Below are positions 1-11,088 of a stretch of 64,000 nt of DNA, piece after piece. Numbering within the stretch: position 1 is the stretch's first letter; each line of letters starts with the position of its first letter. The stretch is taken from the NCBI RefSeq assembly GCF_963576545.1, contig NC_083646.1, forward strand, positions 12,820,238 to 12,884,237. The letters run 5' to 3'. This DNA comes from Limanda limanda (Eukaryota; Chordata; Actinopteri; Pleuronectiformes; Pleuronectidae). Below the pieces are notes generated by a model, which worked only from the letters and a program-made list of their open reading frames with translations, was not told the origin of the DNA and ran no database searches. Both the position numbers and the translations under genes were made by a program.

Positions 1-11
1 TGGAGACTTAC

Positions 12-3000
12 CATTGTGAGGTTTTCGTATTTGACCATACAGCACTCGCAGTAGCCGCCTCGTTTCCTGTTCTTCTTTCGGCCGTTAGCTCTGTCCTCAC
101 TGGCTGACGCTTTCGCTCCTCTGTTCCCGCACAACCCCAAAGGATGAACAAACAAAAACAGACTACGGTGAAAATAGTTTTTTTTCATAAATTCCCAGAC
201 ACACTTGATGAACAATAGACTGAGTGGCTCCAGCAGAACAAACTCAAAACATGTGGAGAAGCATGTTTCAACCCTTCTTTCTGAATTATTACAAATCTTC
301 ATCTTAAATATGGAGACATTTGAATGTAACAATGTTTTAGTGGTTAGTTTATTACTTGGTTAGTCAGTTATTTGTTTGTAGATCTAATCGATGTAAATGT
401 ATCTTTGGCTTCCCCACATAGCAGAATCAGGGCTTCAGTTGAGGGACATCAACAAACAGAACCACATTTTAAGAGATGGGTGAAAATTGTATTTGTTATT
501 AAGTTACTAATTTCAAAACTCCTCAGTGAGAATATAAGATGAATATTTAGGGCCCGAGCACTGACATCAAAGGTCAGGTGAGACCATATTGCAATTGTAA
601 GGATTATTATTATTCAGGCAAATGAATTGGCTTTTTGAGGGCTTTACCATGCTCATATTCTTACCAAAATTTGCAGAAAGTTAGAAAGTGGTGAAAATTT
701 ACATATTCTGAAAGAATTTTCAATGGGCATCGCAAAATGGCTCAACGGTGCCCCCGAGACCCCTGGAATGTGTTCACATTGACTGGTCTTCAAAAATCTA
801 TATACAGGTGTATCATGACCAGACAAACAAAAAAGTCTTTAGGTGCAATTGGAAAAACGCAACAGGAAGCCTGCTATTTTGCATTAAGTGGCCATTTTGG
901 CCATATTCCACATTTTTACTTTGATGTACTTGTACCAGGGCTTTCATCGGATCAACTTCAAATTGAGATGAGTGTCATCACAACGAGACGGAGATGAAAA
1001 CTGACTGACGGATTTTTTTTTCCGTCACACGGTGTGACCGTGGCGTGGCGTCAAAGTTTGAGTTACACGCCATTAAAACACGATGTTCTGTAACGCGGAC
1101 ATACATGGACCATGAATCCTTTGATGAAGAGCCGTAAACAAACAACTCCACTCCTGCAGTGTCTGTCTTCCTAGATCAAAGGAAACTTTATGTCTTGCAA
1201 AGGTCACGTCTCGTTCTCGTTATTATTATTATTATTAGGGCCCGAGCACTGACATCAAAAGGTCAGGTGAGACCCTATTGAAATTTTAAGGATTATTATT
1301 ATTCAGGCAAATGAATTGGCTTTTTGAGGGCTTTACCATGCTCAACTTCTTACCAAAATTTGCAGAAAGTTAGAAAGTGAAAATTTACGTGTTCTGAAGG
1401 AATTTTCAATGGGCATCGCAAAATGGCTCAAAGGTGCCCCCCGAGACCCCTGGAAAGTGTTCACATTGACCAGTCTTCACAAAAATGGATATACAGGTGT
1501 ATTATGACCCGACAAACAAAAAAGTCTTTAGGTGCAATTGGAAAAACACAACAGGAAGCCTGCTATTTTGCATTTAGTGGCCATTTTGGCCATATTCCAC
1601 ATTTTTACTTTGATGTACTTGTACCAGAGCTTTCATTGCTTTTAAGTTGTTAGAATAAGGATAGAAAATAAGCAGCGTTTTTAAAAAGGTCCTGGTCATG
1701 TTACATACAGTACTAATGTAACATCAACTAAGTGTAATGCAGAAAAACAAAACACCAAACCTTTGTCCTTCCTGTTTGTTGCCAGGTAGATTCTTGTCCT
1801 CGACACTGAAGGGACTACAAGGAGGGAGAGTCTTCAGGTTGAACTCAGGCATGGTAGACATTGTGAGGTAGATTGGACGGTAGTGTCTGAGGTAGAAAAA
1901 AAGAATAATTTAATCATCCACAGATAAACAAATCAAAGAAAGTTGGTGGATGTCAGCTTCATTTAACCTCTTCCATGTTACCTGCTTGAATCCTCAACCT
2001 TGACAAAAGGTTTACCGATTCGTCCACCTGGAAAAAACATCACATATGGTCCATTTAAATGAGCAGGCGTTAACAGAGAACCAAGAACAAGTAACCTTTC
2101 TAACTAGAAATAAAACTGAATAATAACTATATACAGATCATGTTTAATCATAGAAAATAAATGTACCTCTGCATTTCTGAAAGCCTTGCTTTGATGCTGA
2201 TCCAGCTTTCACCTATAAAGAAAAACAGAGAAAAGCATTTTTTAATTATCTATTAAACCATTCATGGTTTCACCAAGAATATATTTAAAGTATTATACCT
2301 ATTAACTTACATTTGTTTTGGCAGCAGAGGTCGCAGGACACTGGCTACTGACAATCTTTTTTCTCTTCTTTACATACACCATTACATCTGTAGTATGAAA
2401 TAAAATGGATAAAACTATCATTCAATGCACAGCACAAATAATACTTGATGTAATTAACAAAAACTGACATAACCTTGATGACATACCATCTATGTAGAGG
2501 ATTTTCACACCCCAATCCAGAGCATTTGACAGGATCTTGTGCATCTGTATTTTCTGCTAAACATAAAAAGTGTCCGTTAGCACAGAAAAGAAAAGAGCTC
2601 ATTAAAATTTAATTTGTTAATTCATTAGTGTTGACTTGACAAACCTGCTCTTTCACCACTCTCTCCACTAAAGATTTACCTCGACTTGTGACCAACTGCA
2701 AAACAAAGACAGAAAACTAAAATGTATAATATTGTAAAAAATATAAGAGGGTAGATAGAAACAAACATATTTTGGATTATCTTGAGGCATAGCTTATGCA
2801 ACAATGAAAACATGTTTCAACAATGAAAGTAAACCCACTGCGTCTGTTTGACCCTGTGACCTGCTCTTCATGTTGTTCCCGTGGCTGCCAGGTCGGTGCG
2901 GGTTTGAGCCAGGGTGAGGTGAACTTGGTCCGGAGTCCGGGCTTGGGACAGGAGAGTCCTGCCTGAGGCACTGCACATATCGGGCCTCCCTCTTGTTGGA

Positions 3001-4547
3001 TACCAGGTATTTGATTTCCTTACTGAAGAACTTCTCAACAATCTGAGTGACAGATACAAGATAAACAGGATAACGTTTTAGGGGGAATTCTTTAAGACCA
3101 TTTCAAACAACGGCTGGTATTGAATGTTTGGATCAGAGTCGTCATCTTGTTATTTTTTGATTCAGATATGTTTTGAATTCATTATACGTGTCCATGATTT
3201 TGCTTGTGTGATCCAGGCAAAGTTTATTCATCGTTTGAGGTGTTACATTTACTTTTGTTGCTACTAAAATACGCAGGTCCCTGCACAGAACCATGTGGAA
3301 CACCATGACTAATGTGTGTGCATGGAGTGTTACCAGCCTATTGTGGTTCTTCTAATCCCAAACTTCTGATCAATGTGTCAAATTGCTGCTATTGTTTTGA
3401 GGCTACAGGGGGTAAGGGGGTAATCCCATGACTCAACAAATGCATATCACATGACTCCTTGTCACTGACTGTGTCTTCTTTGTCCTGTAATTTGTCCTTT
3501 TCCTCTCTGTCCTCTCTCTCTCCCTGTCCTCCTTCTGTCAGCTTAAATTCAAGCACTTTATCATTGTGGGGACATTTTGGTTTCTCTCTATGAAAAGGTT
3601 AGGTTTACCTTTTTCTCTGTAAAGTGCCTCGAGATAATGTATGTTGTAAGTTGGAACTGTACAAATAAAGTGGAGGTGACGGTTGACACAAGACCAATGT
3701 AAACAATTTGGTTCACCCCTCCCAGCTGTTTAATGTCCTTCTCAAGTGTCTCTGCTGCTCGGTTTGACGGCAGGTCCAGGTAAAACACTTTCCCGGCAAA
3801 AGGCTTGTTTCGAGCAGAAGAGGACAGGTGTGACGGTGGCTTAGCTTGGCTCAGACTCGTTGTGTCACCAGTGGCGACGGCCTTTCCTAAAGGACAACAA
3901 TTAAAGAAACAGAGAAGAAAATCATCAGTTGAACAACTCAATCTCGTCTGAATGCACGAATAGTAGATATTACTCAGGTAAGTGATCAACAGAAGTGGAA
4001 TCTAATGATTTGATTAGTCTACACAGTCATAGCAGCCCTTTCTGTCACTTGAAACTTGAAATTGGAAACTTGATTTCCTCAGTCCAAACATTTTTAGATA
4101 GTCAAAATACTATTTAACTTATTCCACACATGTACAGTCTATTTTAGAGATGCACTTATTCTTCTTCCTGTTATAATTGTGCTTCTGTTTGTCGCTACAA
4201 CATCTATCACATGTCTTCTTCTTCCTTAATTTCTCAAAAAGTTTTTTAAAAGTCAACTTGACCTGGCTAGATTTAAACTGAGGTCAGGAGAGTTGAACTC
4301 GTCACATCTTGAATGAAACCGACATTGGAAACAGATTTGAAACCGAGCAGATTAAGAACTGATAATCCTGAAGAGAGTCACTACAATATATCAACAGCTG
4401 TCACTTGGCTTTAACTCTTCACCCATGAAACAGAGAGACCTCTGTGATAACACAGATTACAGGAAGGGGATGAACAGACACATCACCTCGCCAGCTGGCT
4501 CCTCTGTGCCTCTGGATGCGTTTGTGCTTCATCTCACTCTCCTTCAT
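12..4547 (-). CDS. dbf4: DBF4-type regulatory subunit of CDC7 kinase, 3' part outside window
   Basis: DBF4 activates the CDC7 kinase, which phosphorylates the MCM helicase to fire replication origins in S phase. Coding exons, 5' to 3' on the minus strand: 4547-4487, 3886-3717, 3042-2839, 2695-2645, 2556-2487, 2387-2311, 2212-2167, 2027-1982, 1886-1761, 120-12. All phases join, giving about 320 codons. The second exon carries the BRCT-like motif N (GKVFYLDLPSNR, then SKEIKYLVSNKREARY in the next exon, later ILSNALDWGVKILYIDD). The exon at 2027 carries motif M (GKPFVKVEDSS, then HYRPIYL). The last visible exon begins the DBF4 zinc finger (GGYCECC). The start ATG at 4547 is chosen because the upstream ATG near 4592 stops after 15 codons. 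The remaining zinc-finger histidines and the C-terminus lie left of the window. The neighbour slc25a40 is head to head, as in mammals. Confidence 0.93.
550..1237 (+). repeat. Dispersed teleost repeat, copy A (tandem pair, in dbf4 intron)
   Basis: This unit begins GGGCCCGAGCACTGACATCA and ends in an ATT microsatellite directly before copy B. The first 400 bases are nearly the same as copy B, and the repeat period is 688 bases. An inverted fragment of the left end also sits at about 53472-53570. I recognise the sequence as a common teleost interspersed repeat but cannot assign its class. An open frame of 86 codons at 737-997 lies inside it. Confidence 0.75.
1238..1640 (+). repeat. Dispersed teleost repeat, copy B (truncated)
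   Basis: This is a direct repeat of copy A, starting with the same GGGCCCGAGCACTGACATCA. It diverges after about 1636, so the tail seen in copy A is missing. Single-base changes and short indels separate the two copies, so the duplication is not recent. It lies wholly in the dbf4 intron between exons 1886-1761 and 120-12. Confidence 0.75.
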
Positions 4548-5764
4548 TGAGACTGAAACTTCTCTCTTGTCCCTCGGTCCTGAGTCAACATGCACCGGAG
4601 GAGGAGGAAGAGGCGCTTTGTTTTGCTACGCGAGGGTGTAAACAAAGAAAGTTGTTTACAAGGAGGAGATAAACAAAAACAAGCGTCTGAGAGGAACATG
4701 AATGTTTAGCTTTTGTTAAAAAATAGCACCGACTCACAGGAGGTTCACGGTGATTCCAGAACCGACACACAGCTTTGTTCTCGGTTACCTACTCTCCTTA
4801 CGTTGCGCTACTTCGCCGGCTAAAGTAAATAAACGTCCCCGGAGCCGTGTTAGCATGTGTGTTAGCACTGGGAAGCGCTAACCAGCTGTTGTTTACTTGT
4901 TTAAACAGCTGGAGGAAAGTTTATCTGCCGGTTAACGTCCATTTCCCGCTTTAAATCCAACCGAGGCGGAAGTGTGCGTTGCCAGCTTCGACCCTTTCCG
5001 GCCACGTGATCACCATCCCGAGCAGAGGCGATGAGTTCCTTTTTTAATCTACAACAGTGGATTATAACAAGAACACGCGAATCCAGTTATTCTACTTATG
5101 AAATTAAACCTTTCTTTGTTCGATAAAATCAATAACATCGTCCATATATTTGAAAAACTGTGACATCTCTACTTTTTACGGCAACTCAACAAACCTGGCA
5201 ACGCCAAAATTAAGTAAAAACCGCCCGAGTGTTTGCATGGGATGATTCCACATGTTTCTAGCATAAAGGGAAAAAACGCAATTAAATACTTTCTAAAATA
5301 TATCGACGGATCGATTAATCGGCAGATGCTTTATGTTTTGAATGGGTGAGTATTTTTTTTATCCAGGCTCGCATTTAATTTAAGAAAAATCCAGAAGAGA
5401 ATCCACGAAAGTGCTCAAAGTAATTTAATATTACGCAACACATGTCATGTTTGTGCTTGTGTAAATTTCTCTAGCTGCGGGGTTATAACACACACGTGTG
5501 TTTGCTCTCCTGGATCACTTGGGACAGCACTAACCACCACACTGTCAGGTAACGAGAAGACCACAGAGGGATGTGCGTGTTCGTGGAAAACTTCGTGGAA
5601 GCTACGAACTTTCAGCAGGTAGGAATTCGGCTGGGCTAATTCTGGTTAACGTAAACTCAATGGCCACTGGGTAGTATGGGAACTGAGTGGTTACACACAC
5701 GACACGTTTGTTTCACATTAAACTGATCTAACGTGGAGACGTGTTTGTGTTTCATGAAGACATC
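4548..5764. promoter_or_regulatory. Bidirectional promoter region between dbf4 and slc25a40
   Basis: The region holds the 5' untranslated sequence and promoters of two divergent genes. Visible sites are an E2F-type TTTCCCGC at 4942-4949, an ETS-type GGCGGAAGTG at 4965-4974 and an E-box CACGTG at 5003-5008. An E2F site fits dbf4, which is known as an S-phase E2F target in vertebrates. On the slc25a40 side, a likely non-coding exon ends at 5548 before a consensus donor GTAACG. Transcription start sites cannot be fixed from sequence alone. Confidence 0.55.
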
Positions 5765-8700
5765 ATGAGTGGTCAGAGCCCCTCACCTGCAGCCGGAAAT
5801 CACATTACCCCGGTCCAGCGCATGGTGGCGTCCTGCTCTGGAGCCATCCTCACGTCTCTGCTGGGTGAGATAACCTCTGTGACGTGCTGTCACTGCTCCA
5901 CCAGGACCCACACTGTTGTGTAGTTCACACACTGCAACACTGCTATGTGTGGTTGTTTGGACTGTAGCCTACTTTAAAGTGCTGTTGAATATTTGGACTT
6001 TCTGTGACCAGATAATTATTTATGGAACTCAAAAGTTTTGAATGGCAACACAAAGTACAGCCTTAAAAAATGATCATACTGTCGAATCGACACATCTCTA
6101 AAACTGAACATTATAACACGAGTTCATGCAGGTAGGGATTATTAAATGACTCAACCAGTTTTAGCATTGTGTACGTAACAAACTTTTAAATGAATGAATA
6201 TATGCATGTCCTGTTTGTTTAAAAGATCTGCGAAAGGCACAGTCATGTTTAGAAGCAGAGAGTTTCGTTGAGTGATTTGCTGATATCAACTGTGTGTTTT
6301 GCATTTAGGTGATATTTTAGACTGGAAGTACTCCGGTGATAAGAAAATTCACCTTGGCAGTGGCTACAAATTACTTTGGTTCTGTCGACTCCGCCGTCTG
6401 GAAGAACTTAAAAATGAAAATTGCCATGTAAAAGCTCCGTACCCTTATCCATGGTTATTTATCCGCCAATTATTGTCTTTTTTCCTGTTCCGCAGCAGTC
6501 AGCAACAGACTTTCACAAAATAAAAGCCTGACTTTCACAATAAAACAATAAATAATCAAACCTGAGTTAATGCAAGATAAAATAATTAATCGAGTTAACT
6601 CATCACTTGAGTTAACTCGATTAAAACGAGTTAACTTGCCCAGCCCTAATATCTATATATTGCCAATTCCAATCCTTAGACGCCCTTTGTGCTGACTCAA
6701 CACAACTTAGAAGCTGTTGAGTCTTATATATGTATTGTACAAACTGGCTAATGTGTACAACTTCAGGCAGGGTTGTGTCTTCACTTTGTCGTCCCTACAG
6801 GCAAGATACCCTACAGGTGTATTGTCACCCTGCTGGAAACAAATGCAAACACAACCCCAGGCCCATTCAGTGAAGATAGTCTAATGATAAATAAACAGGC
6901 TTACATGTAGATGCGTGGACAAGCTGGCGGGCAGGTAAACATCCAGGCAGTTAAAATGCAAAATACAGCTAATAGACACAAAATGTTCATTTGGTCTATT
7001 AGTGTTCTTAGGTAGAATCAATAGGCACTTGTTTATTCTGTTGTGTTGATTCTTTGTTGTCGCTAGAAGTTCAGATGCACTTGTCCAATACTATTTTAAC
7101 CTCAGCATCTCGGGTTCAAAATTTGTAAAATTATACATTATATATATAGTGTATATATTAAGTACATTTCAACACCAGATACTTTTGATACTTAAGTACA
7201 TTTAATATGAGCAACTCTAAGACTTTAACTCAAGTCATTTTCTGACGGGTGACTTTTACTTTAACTGGAGTCACTTTCAAGTAAGATATCTGTACTTTTA
7301 CTCAAGTATGGCTTTCAAGTACTTTATACACCACTGATAAGATGAGATAAAACTTTATTGATCCACACAATGGGGAAATTCAGTTGTTACAGCAGCAGGT
7401 AGGTCAGAATGAAGTACTCAAGAGAAGGCAAAATAGAATAGAATAAAAATAAAAAAATGTAATAAAGAAATGCTGAGTATGTAAATTTTATACACCTTTA
7501 ACTGTATATTTGTATGAAATGTTATAAAGTAAAAAACATTTTGTACATAACAACATCTTGTAACATCTTAGTAATAAATGGGATTTTCAAAAGGTGATAA
7601 AAAATAAAATGTTAATCAAAAAGTCAGACGGCCCCAATTCAAATTGATTTACCCTCAGAAAACGGTTGATGGTAATGTGAAATATCAGTAACACTCAAAT
7701 AAGCTTTAAATGCACTAATTGATTCACAGCATAGTGCAGTAACATAACAGTCCACTGCACATTGAGTTTCAGCAATTAGTGCATTGTCATTTTGATCGTG
7801 AGACCTCAGTGGAACGGCCATAATAGAAAGTCTCATAACAAGTTTTTGCGTTTTTCAGTCACACCGTTGGACGTTGTGAAGATCAGACTTCAAGCACAGA
7901 AGAATCCCTTCCCTAAAGGTATAATGAACATGAGTATAACTTAAATACAAGTAGTTATGTTTCATATGCTCCCATTGGTCAGTAAATGTGATGTGTTTTT
8001 AAATATTCAGGAAAATGCTTTGTCTACTGCAATGGACTGATGGACCACATCTGTGTGTGTGTGAACGGGAACTCCAAGGCCTGGTACAAAGCCCCCGGTC
8101 ACTTCAGTGGCACACTGGTAAGAAATACCCTACCTACCTGTTGCTTGTAATTTTTCTCTGTTCCCTATTGTGTGAATAATAAAAAACCTCAGGTCAGAAG
8201 TTCCCTGTCGCATTTGCTTTAGTGAGTGATGCACAGGCGTGTTTTTTATTATTTATTATCATAAACATGTGATTGCAGAACAGCTCATCTTCCTGTTCTG
8301 CCTCTTCTCTCTGTATCTCTGCAGGATGCCTTTGTTAATATTGTACGCCATGAGGGAATCAAGTCATTATGGAGTGGTCTGCCTCCCACCCTGTAAGTGT
8401 TCAGATCTCTTCCGTGTTTTTTACCAAGTTGCTTTTCATTCTGCCTGCTTTCGTCTAAAAGATGAGTTATAATGGTGCTTTCCTAGGAAGTTATAGTTGC
8501 ATACCACATACTTAATATTTATGTCAAGTATTTTTATAACGTAATCTTTTTTAAATCATGCTGTACATCCATTTATTTATAATGTCCATGGAAAAGATGA
8601 TTAGTGTTAATTGTCCACTTGTGCTGTCTCCAGTGTGATGGCCGTCCCAGCCACAGTCATCTACTTCACATGTTACGACCAGCTGTTGGCAGCTCTCAGG

Positions 8701-10189
8701 CTCAGGATGGGCAGCTACACGGAGGAGGCTCCTCTCCTGGCAGGATCCATCGCGAGACGTGAGGGAGCTCTGCTACTGTCACATCACTGATGACAACAGA
8801 ACAGATTCCAGATCACTTTTTATAGAATGTCTAACTAAACTAAATTAAATTATACAAAACGTTACCGTTTTAAAAGGTATCTGTTGGGTCGTTAGTCAAT
8901 TAATCATTTAAAACCTTTATTTATTCAGGATAGCTTCCCTGACGACATTCACACACTGATTTCCAAGGGCAACCACTTGTACTACAATTGATGTCGCAGC
9001 CACCATGTTGATAATTTCATGATCCACTACATTTTTTTAATCAAATGATCTGATGTCTTCTTAATACGTTTTCTTTCATTGCTCATTCTCATTGGATAGG
9101 ATGCATGTTTTTTTTGTTTCATCTCTGTGTTGTCTTCCTCTCGTGTCAGTGGGTTCTGCGACAGTGATCAGCCCCTTGGAGCTGATACGCACTAAGCTGC
9201 AGTCTGAGAAGCAGTCGTACGGGGAGCTGACTCGCCTCATCCGCTCGGCGGTGCAGACGGAGGGCTGGCTGTCTCTGTGGAGGGGCCTGGGACCCACGCT
9301 GCTCCGGGATGTGCCCTTCTCGGCCATGTACTGGTACAGCTACGAGAAGGGCAAGCGCTTTCTGTGTGAGCGGTACAACTCCAGAGAACCCACATTCACC
9401 ATCACCTTCATATCTGGAGCAGTGTCTGGCGCTGTAAGTGCATCAGCAGACAGAACTTGACAGGAAACATCACAGACAATAAGTAAACTGCAATCGACTG
9501 TCTGGTTAATTCATATCTCTCTTTCTTTCAGATTGCGTCCATTGTAACGTTACCTTTTGATGTGGTCAAAACAAGAAGGCAGCTGGAGCTGGGAGAGCTA
9601 CAAGCAAAGAATTGTAATAATGGCATAACTTTTTCATTTTGATTAGTAAATATATCTCAAGATTTAGAGATGTTCTAGTTCAATGGCCCTGTTCACACAT
9701 ACATCATTCATCCATCTGAACTGGACAAACCTAAGTAAGATATTTGAAACATGTGGAGTGTAACTTACGATGCAGAGCAGGAGTTGCTGTGTTGGGTTGA
9801 TAGAGACAAAGGTTGATAACTAGTGTTCCACATTATTGATTGTGTTCAATTTTCATGGCTCATTGACGAATGTCTTTGTCTTCGCAGTGTCCAGTGGGGT
9901 CTCAGCCTCCACCTTCTCTGTGATGAGCAGAATTGTGGCACAGCACGGCTTCAGTGGACTGTTCGCAGGTAGACCAATTTCTGCTGCTGCATTATGTGAA
10001 TAGTTACAATTTTTATTTGCTTACATGTTTAATCTCTTGTCTGTCGTCTCTCTGCCAGGTTTCCTCCCCAGGTTAATCAAAGTGGCCCCGGCCTGCGCCA
10101 TCATGATCAGCACTTATGAGGTGGGAAAAGTGTTTTTCCACAAACGCAACCAGGAGCGGACACTCGGGGCGCTACAGACCAACGCCTGA
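5765..10189 (+). CDS. slc25a40: Mitochondrial carrier SLC25A40 (probable glutathione carrier family)
   Basis: This is a six-helix inner mitochondrial membrane carrier of the SLC25A39/40 group, which is linked to glutathione import. Coding exons: 5765-5864, 7859-7918, 8011-8117, 8325-8392, 8634-8758, 9150-9433, 9532-9613, 9888-9968, 10059-10189. They total 1038 bases (345 residues), close to the human length. The three carrier signatures are all present: [11 protein letters not shown] (residue 35 on), [11 protein letters not shown] and [11 protein letters not shown]. The matrix loop after helix 1 holds four cysteines (C56, C60, C68, C70), as in the loop proposed to sense iron-sulfur status in SLC25A39. 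The ATG at 5765 is preferred because the frame upstream begins only with GTG. The neighbours dbf4 and rundc3b support the a40 rather than the a39 paralogue. Confidence 0.95.
6300..6649. repeat. Unclassified transposon fragment with GAGTTAACTCG palindromes
   Basis: In slc25a40 intron 1. The right part (about 6580-6649) holds repeated and inverted copies of the motif CGAGTTAACTCG and ends GCCCAGCCCTA, a terminus I recognise from several teleost DNA transposons. The left part has a short open frame, not supported as a gene. It abuts the hAT copy that follows. Confidence 0.45.
6650..7336 (-). mobile_element. hAT-family element copy, inverted relative to the 52-kb copy, one end lost
   Basis: The sequence from 6650 to 7336 is the reverse complement of 52191 to about 53005, with many substitutions. 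It ends with the intact terminal sequence ACACCACTG (reverse complement CAGTGGTGT). The opposite terminus is missing: homology stops where the GAGTTAACTCG repeat begins, so no target duplication can be paired. No transposase frame is visible. It lies in slc25a40 intron 1. Confidence 0.75.
7337..7415. repeat. Short dispersed repeat fragment (retroelement-tail type)
   Basis: The segment contains ACTTTATTGATCCACACAAT followed by GGGGAAATTC, a motif widespread in teleost genomes and often seen at the 3' end of non-LTR or SINE copies. It directly follows the hAT terminus at 7336. Class is uncertain. Confidence 0.4.
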
Positions 10190-10389
10190 AGCTTCTCCTG
10201 GCACATCCAATAACTACTGCTCCTCTATAGCTGGAAGGAGGATGCTAATGTTGCCAAATTTAAAAGAAGCAGAAATTTGAATTCTGCATCACAAACCAAA
10301 ACTTATATTAAAATATTTGTATTATAGTATTTATAATATAATATTCCATGATTTTATAGGCACTGAATAAGCTCCTGTGCACGGCTAAA

Positions 10390-10395
10390 AATAAA
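10390..10395 (+). terminator. Candidate poly(A) signal of slc25a40
   Basis: AATAAA lies 201 bases after the slc25a40 stop codon. A second possible signal context follows near 10650. The 3' untranslated region between holds nothing else that I can identify. Confidence 0.5.
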
Positions 10396-11088
10396 TATTT
10401 TAAAAATCACATGTGGTGAGATGCTGTGAACAGCCAGCAGATGGCAGTTTTGTTAATATTGTGTAATTTCCCAGGTTTGAAATCACTAGCTGTGTCACTG
10501 GGCTCATCAGAATTTACAAGTCCTAACATTTTATTCCACTGTGTGTCAGTGTTCCTCTGTCACCAAGAGACCATCTCTGTGGTTTTGCACTTAAACTTCA
10601 AATCCTGTGAATGTGTTTGTAGAGGTCCACACTCTGTCACTTCCAGTAGAAATAATAAAGTTACTGTTTGAAAGTGGTATGGTTCAGTCTCTTTAGCACA
10701 GTCCCTGTGTTAGCTAGAAACAAGTTTTTTAATTTAAAGACACTGTCACACATTATGATGAGAATAGCATTGTGTCTTTTAAATTCTTATGTAGTGGGAA
10801 ATATTGAGGTTTTCTTGCAATAAATGCTGCAGATTGTGTTTTGTTCAAATCCAAACCAGGAGAAGGTGAATTAAACCCTTGTTTTTCTTGTACTGAACTA
10901 ACACACAGGCTTTGTGTGTTATGATGTTTATATCGTGGATTTAAATTTTTCAGATGCATTTTGTCCGCTTATTTTTTTCCAGATTGTTCCTCTTCGTACT
11001 CTTTCTCTGATATACCTGCAGTTTTTATATGGCCAATTTATAACACTGGCCGCACACTGTCTTCATACTGGCTGATATCTAAAGTTAA

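Noticed and set aside
737..997. 86-codon frame as a gene
   Set aside because: It lies inside a multi-copy repeat whose second copy has shifted frames and a different N-terminus, and no splice or promoter signal goes with it.
5741..5764. Upstream GTG start adding eight residues to slc25a40
   Set aside because: Eukaryotic genes rarely start at GTG. The ATG at 5765 gives a product like the family N-terminus.
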